Shown here one piece after another: positions 4,049 to 6,844 of a stretch of DNA of 6,844 bases. Numbering within the stretch: the first letter of the stretch is position 1; every line of letters starts with the position of its first letter. The notes under the pieces are model-generated. The model had not been told where the DNA came from. It saw only the letters and a list, made by a program, of their open reading frames with translations, and did not search any database. Position numbers and translations under genes: made by a program. The stretch spans positions 4,081 to 10,924 of the forward strand of contig PLEQ01000243.1 of assembly GCA_003136475.1 (NCBI GenBank). Reading direction: 5' to 3'. The stretch is from Deltaproteobacteria bacterium. GTDB taxonomy: Bacteria; Bdellovibrionota_B; Oligoflexia; Oligoflexales; Bog-1112.

Positions 4049-5899
4049 GTGATCGTCGTACTTACTGAAAATCAGAATGGTAAAATCGAAGCAGTCATTG
4101 AAGAATTTTGTAAAAACCAGGCCATAGATTTTATCTTAATAAGACCATCCGACTTTCTTGATGAAGCCTTTCAAATATTTGATAGAGTCAGCCCCAACAG
4201 CTCCACTATCAATTGGCTTACTCCTCAAGGTAAGAAAATAATAAACGACGCAACTACGGTACTCATAAATCTTATCGATTTTATCAATCCAGAAAACGTC
4301 AAAGGATTTCATCCGGATGACAAAGAGTATGTGCGCCATGAGCTGTCCGCATATCTAAGTTTTGCAACAAGTCAATTTCATCTAGGTATAAGCACACCGT
4401 CGGGAAACTCTCTTTGCAATAAATATATTTCACTGCCGCTTCAGTGGGCAAAGATCAAGGATGCTGTTCCAGAGTGTCAAGTCCCCGATTATGTTTACAG
4501 TGATGCAAATTTCTTCTTAGGTCGAAATAAGGGTACAGACGAGCAATGGATAGTTGGTGATTTGCATTCATTTAGGAATTGGAAGCCTAATCTACAAACA
4601 TACATGGCTATAGAAAACCAAAAATCCCTTTACTATAAAAGACCAAAAGGCAATCCTTATATAGCATTTGGGTTTGGCAATCAGGTTGTTATCAAGCCAG
4701 CAATGGCAACTCAAACTCTTTCTGTTGAGCTAGAAGTCAAATTTAAGACTTTGATCCTGAAATGCTCAGAAGCACTTAACCTATTTTGCTATGAGTGCAT
4801 CTTCTTCTCTGATAGCGAAAATTTTACCTTTGGTAGTATGACTGGGGAGATTGAACGCTCCTCCGGATGGGGTGAGTTTGCAAAGGCTATTTGCAGCTAC
4901 CTATCTAACCCAAGTCGAAGTATTGCCTGGACCATGCCTCGTAATCACCGAGTTCCTAAATTAAAAAAAACGCAGAAAGCAATTGAACAAAGAATTCACA
5001 CGATATGTGGCTCCTCCGAAGATTCTACGACTCGCACAGTTCGTTGTTTGACTACTTTGGCTAACTTCAATTTTCTTGAAATTTCTAAACTTGAAGAAGA
5101 CTGGAACTTTGCTGTTGAAAATGGCCGCCTTTTTGTTGGAGCGATCGTTGGTAAAGATTGGCAAGAGTGTGATAGCTTCTATATCGGACCAATAGACATC
5201 AACGACTCTTCTGAATATCGGAAGTATTCAAACTTTTTTGAAATCATAAACTCTCTCGACATTCCCGTTATTGGATGCAGCGAAAATATGCATCTTAATG
5301 GAACAAAACCGACTCAATTGGTGAACGCGAGCCTTTCAGTTAACGGCATGAATCTAAAAACTCCTGAAACTTATATTGTTTCTGGCCCTTGGTTGCTCGT
5401 TGATAGACTCATTGAAAAACATGGAAGCATAGTTGTTAAATCAATATCGGGAATTCGTTCTCGGGCTGTTGATAACCAAACGTTTTCAAAATGGGATCGA
5501 AATAGCTTAAAATTTGGCCCTCAGATGTTTCAAGAGAAAATTGAAGGTGAGGACCTGAGAGTCCATGTTTGCGGAAAATCAGTAGATTCACGAATTTTAA
5601 AGCATAAGTCTGATCTTGACTATCGCTATGCAACCGATCGCTCGGAATTTGAATCTACAGACACATCAAGAGGCTTAGAAGACATTGCGATTAGACTTGC
5701 TGAGTCGGAGCATAATCCTCTTGTTGGAATTGATTTCATTCTTCAGAAAGACAAGGAAACTGGAGCATATAATTACTACCTACTCGAAATTAATCCAGGG
5801 CCAGCTTGGACTTTTTTCTATCAAAATGATGAAGAGCAAATTAGACGATTTTCAAAGACTATAGTTCATTGGCTTCAAGGCGGGGACGAGCATGACTAA
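4049..5899 (+). CDS. Tandem ATP-grasp-type peptide ligase with degenerate N-terminal half, 616 aa
   Basis: Residues about 350-616 form a RimK/MvdD-like ATP-grasp unit: a pre-ATP-grasp strand region, K420 in NGTKPTQLVNA followed by GMNLKTPETY, the nucleotide lysine K464 in IVVKSISG, QEKIEGEDLRVHV (E496, E499, R504), then D562 in VGIDFIL and E580/N582 in YLLEINPGPAW for Mg-ATP. Residues 1-300 look like a second, worn copy: VVIKPAMATQT (K216) resembles the lysine strand and LNLFCYECIFF..GSMTGEIE the terminal metal-binding strand. The roughly 90-residue central nucleotide-binding part is largely absent and the E-x-N motif is not intact. ATP-grasp enzymes activate carboxylates as acyl-phosphates; graspetide relatives make peptide side-chain esters or amides and are usually near 330 aa, half this length. 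The N-half may bind the precursor. GTG start with CAAGG 7 nt upstream; no in-frame ATG is near. It overlaps the transporter by 8 bp. Confidence 0.85.
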   Translation: MIVVLTENQNGKIEAVIEEFCKNQAIDFILIRPSDFLDEAFQIFDRVSPNSSTINWLTPQGKKIINDATTVLINLIDFINPENVKGFHPDDKEYVRHELSAYLSFATSQFHLGISTPSGNSLCNKYISLPLQWAKIKDAVPECQVPDYVYSDANFFLGRNKGTDEQWIVGDLHSFRNWKPNLQTYMAIENQKSLYYKRPKGNPYIAFGFGNQVVIKPAMATQTLSVELEVKFKTLILKCSEALNLFCYECIFFSDSENFTFGSMTGEIERSSGWGEFAKAICSYLSNPSRSIAWTMPRNHRVPKLKKTQKAIEQRIHTICGSSEDSTTRTVRCLTTLANFNFLEISKLEEDWNFAVENGRLFVGAIVGKDWQECDSFYIGPIDINDSSEYRKYSNFFEIINSLDIPVIGCSENMHLNGTKPTQLVNASLSVNGMNLKTPETYIVSGPWLLVDRLIEKHGSIVVKSISGIRSRAVDNQTFSKWDRNSLKFGPQMFQEKIEGEDLRVHVCGKSVDSRILKHKSDLDYRYATDRSEFESTDTSRGLEDIAIRLAESEHNPLVGIDFILQKDKETGAYNYYLLEINPGPAWTFFYQNDEEQIRRFSKTIVHWLQGGDEHD

Positions 5900-6844
5900 A
5901 AAAAATCTTCATGTTCGCTTTATTTATTTGTGTCTAACAGCATTGACAGCCATTGGCGCCACAGTAGCTGGATATTTTGCAATTGAAGCGCGCTCATCTT
6001 TACTAGTTGAAACAGTGCAAGGCACAATAGCGCCAAAAACGTTCGTTTCGCTATCGATCATCTTTCTTCTCCTCCAGCTCTTTGTAATACTCTCTAGGCT
6101 AGCAAAAAGTTGGGTAATTTCTACATGCCGAAGCTCGTCCTTCATGCGTTTATGGTCGCTATTCCGCCCTTGTTCCCCTACAGATACACAAAGCGCTAAT
6201 ATCGAAAATACTTCGCATGTTCTATTTGTCAGTTCTTCAGATTATGTAGAGAGTCTTGTAGAAATCACCTTTATTTTATCTGCTGCAAGTTCCTTGATAT
6301 TGATTGCCGTATCGAAAATAGTTTGGGATGGGTTTTGGCAAGCCCTGTTCTTAATTCCTTTAGTGTTGATTACAAATTGGGAATCTCAACATGTTTTTGG
6401 CAAAAATTTGAAGAAAATCAAAAACGCGTTAGACATTGAGCGCGTTAAAGTTATCAAATGGCTTCAAAACTATTCTTCTTTATTTCGAGAAGTGTTCTTC
6501 AATTGGGAGTATCGTCAAAGATCAAGCCAACTTGATAGATGGTATGACAATGCTATTTCTGACTTTAAAATCCAACATAACGCAATGCGTAAACTTACAC
6601 TGATACGCAATTTGCTAATTTCAATATCAACCGACGTCCCATTTCTCCTCTGTGTCCTTTGGGTGATCTATAGCATCTATACAAAGAAAATAAGTGCTGT
6701 AGACGGATTAGTTTGGATTGGGATTCTGGACTATTTGCTGGCACTCAGCGCTTCATTAAATGGGGTGAAAGAACACTTGATACGTATGAAAACTAGCGAA
6801 GATTTTACTCAAAAAAATGTTGAGGAAATTGTCAGAGCCAGAGC
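5892..6844 (+). CDS. ABC exporter transmembrane domain (partial, C-terminus beyond window)
   Basis: The 317 codons visible run off the right edge without a stop. Six hydrophobic segments are visible at about residues 8-30, 50-70, 121-143, 146-163, 245-263 and 270-290. Between the fourth and fifth lies a long charged helical stretch (about 165-240) ending in DRWYDNAISDFKIQHNAMRK, the usual layout of type I (type IV fold) ABC exporter domains. An ATPase domain is expected downstream but not seen. There is no C39 peptidase domain at the N-terminus, so this protein would not itself cleave a double-glycine leader unless a domain lies beyond the window. ATG at 5892 is inside the last codons of the ATP-grasp gene (ATGACTAA overlap), indicating translational coupling; GGCGGGG upstream may serve as ribosome site. 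Likely role: export of the modified peptide. Confidence 0.75.
   Translation, partial: MTKKNLHVRFIYLCLTALTAIGATVAGYFAIEARSSLLVETVQGTIAPKTFVSLSIIFLLLQLFVILSRLAKSWVISTCRSSSFMRLWSLFRPCSPTDTQSANIENTSHVLFVSSSDYVESLVEITFILSAASSLILIAVSKIVWDGFWQALFLIPLVLITNWESQHVFGKNLKKIKNALDIERVKVIKWLQNYSSLFREVFFNWEYRQRSSQLDRWYDNAISDFKIQHNAMRKLTLIRNLLISISTDVPFLLCVLWVIYSIYTKKISAVDGLVWIGILDYLLALSASLNGVKEHLIRMKTSEDFTQKNVEEIVRAR

Overview
The window is moderately AT-rich DNA (about 40% GC by eye, not computed). It looks like an accessory or mobile region of a Gram-negative bacterium, possibly a pseudomonadote. Nothing in it fixes the taxon. The mobile character is inferred from three things: a plasmid/phage-type primase at the left edge, short DNA-binding genes including a decayed one, and a self-contained peptide-modification cassette. 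No tRNA, rRNA, CRISPR array, transposase or attachment site could be seen.

Left part (1-1792, minus strand): a partial CHC2 zinc-finger/Toprim primase runs off the left edge. Upstream of it on the same strand lies a gene of unknown function (244 aa). The 250 bp between them is dense in inverted repeats. One hairpin would hide the primase Shine-Dalgarno. A rho-independent terminator points along the plus strand, with a competing stem that overlaps it. A 32-bp palindrome and an A/T-rich inverted repeat lie further upstream. This layout suggests post-transcriptional or antisense control of the primase.

Middle part (1793-2717): a plus-strand helix-turn-helix protein with a good ribosome binding site. 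It is followed by a minus-strand XRE-type regulator that is clearly a pseudogene, with two consecutive in-frame stops and no start codon.

Right part (2718-6844): what looks like a biosynthetic cluster for a ribosomally made, post-translationally modified peptide (RiPP). A divergent minus-strand gene encodes an aspartyl/asparaginyl beta-hydroxylase family enzyme. On the plus strand come a 65-residue peptide with a perfect (Arg-Asp)x5 run, a structured intercistronic spacer, a 616-residue protein with two ATP-grasp-like halves (the first apparently degenerate), and an ABC-exporter membrane domain that overlaps it by 8 bp and leaves the window. The simplest reading is that the peptide is the substrate, the ATP-grasp enzyme activates carboxylates on it, the hydroxylase oxidises Asp residues, and the ABC protein exports the product. 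I do not recognise this combination with an Arg-Asp repeat core as a described class. The functional linkage is inferred from gene neighbourhood and residue content, not shown.
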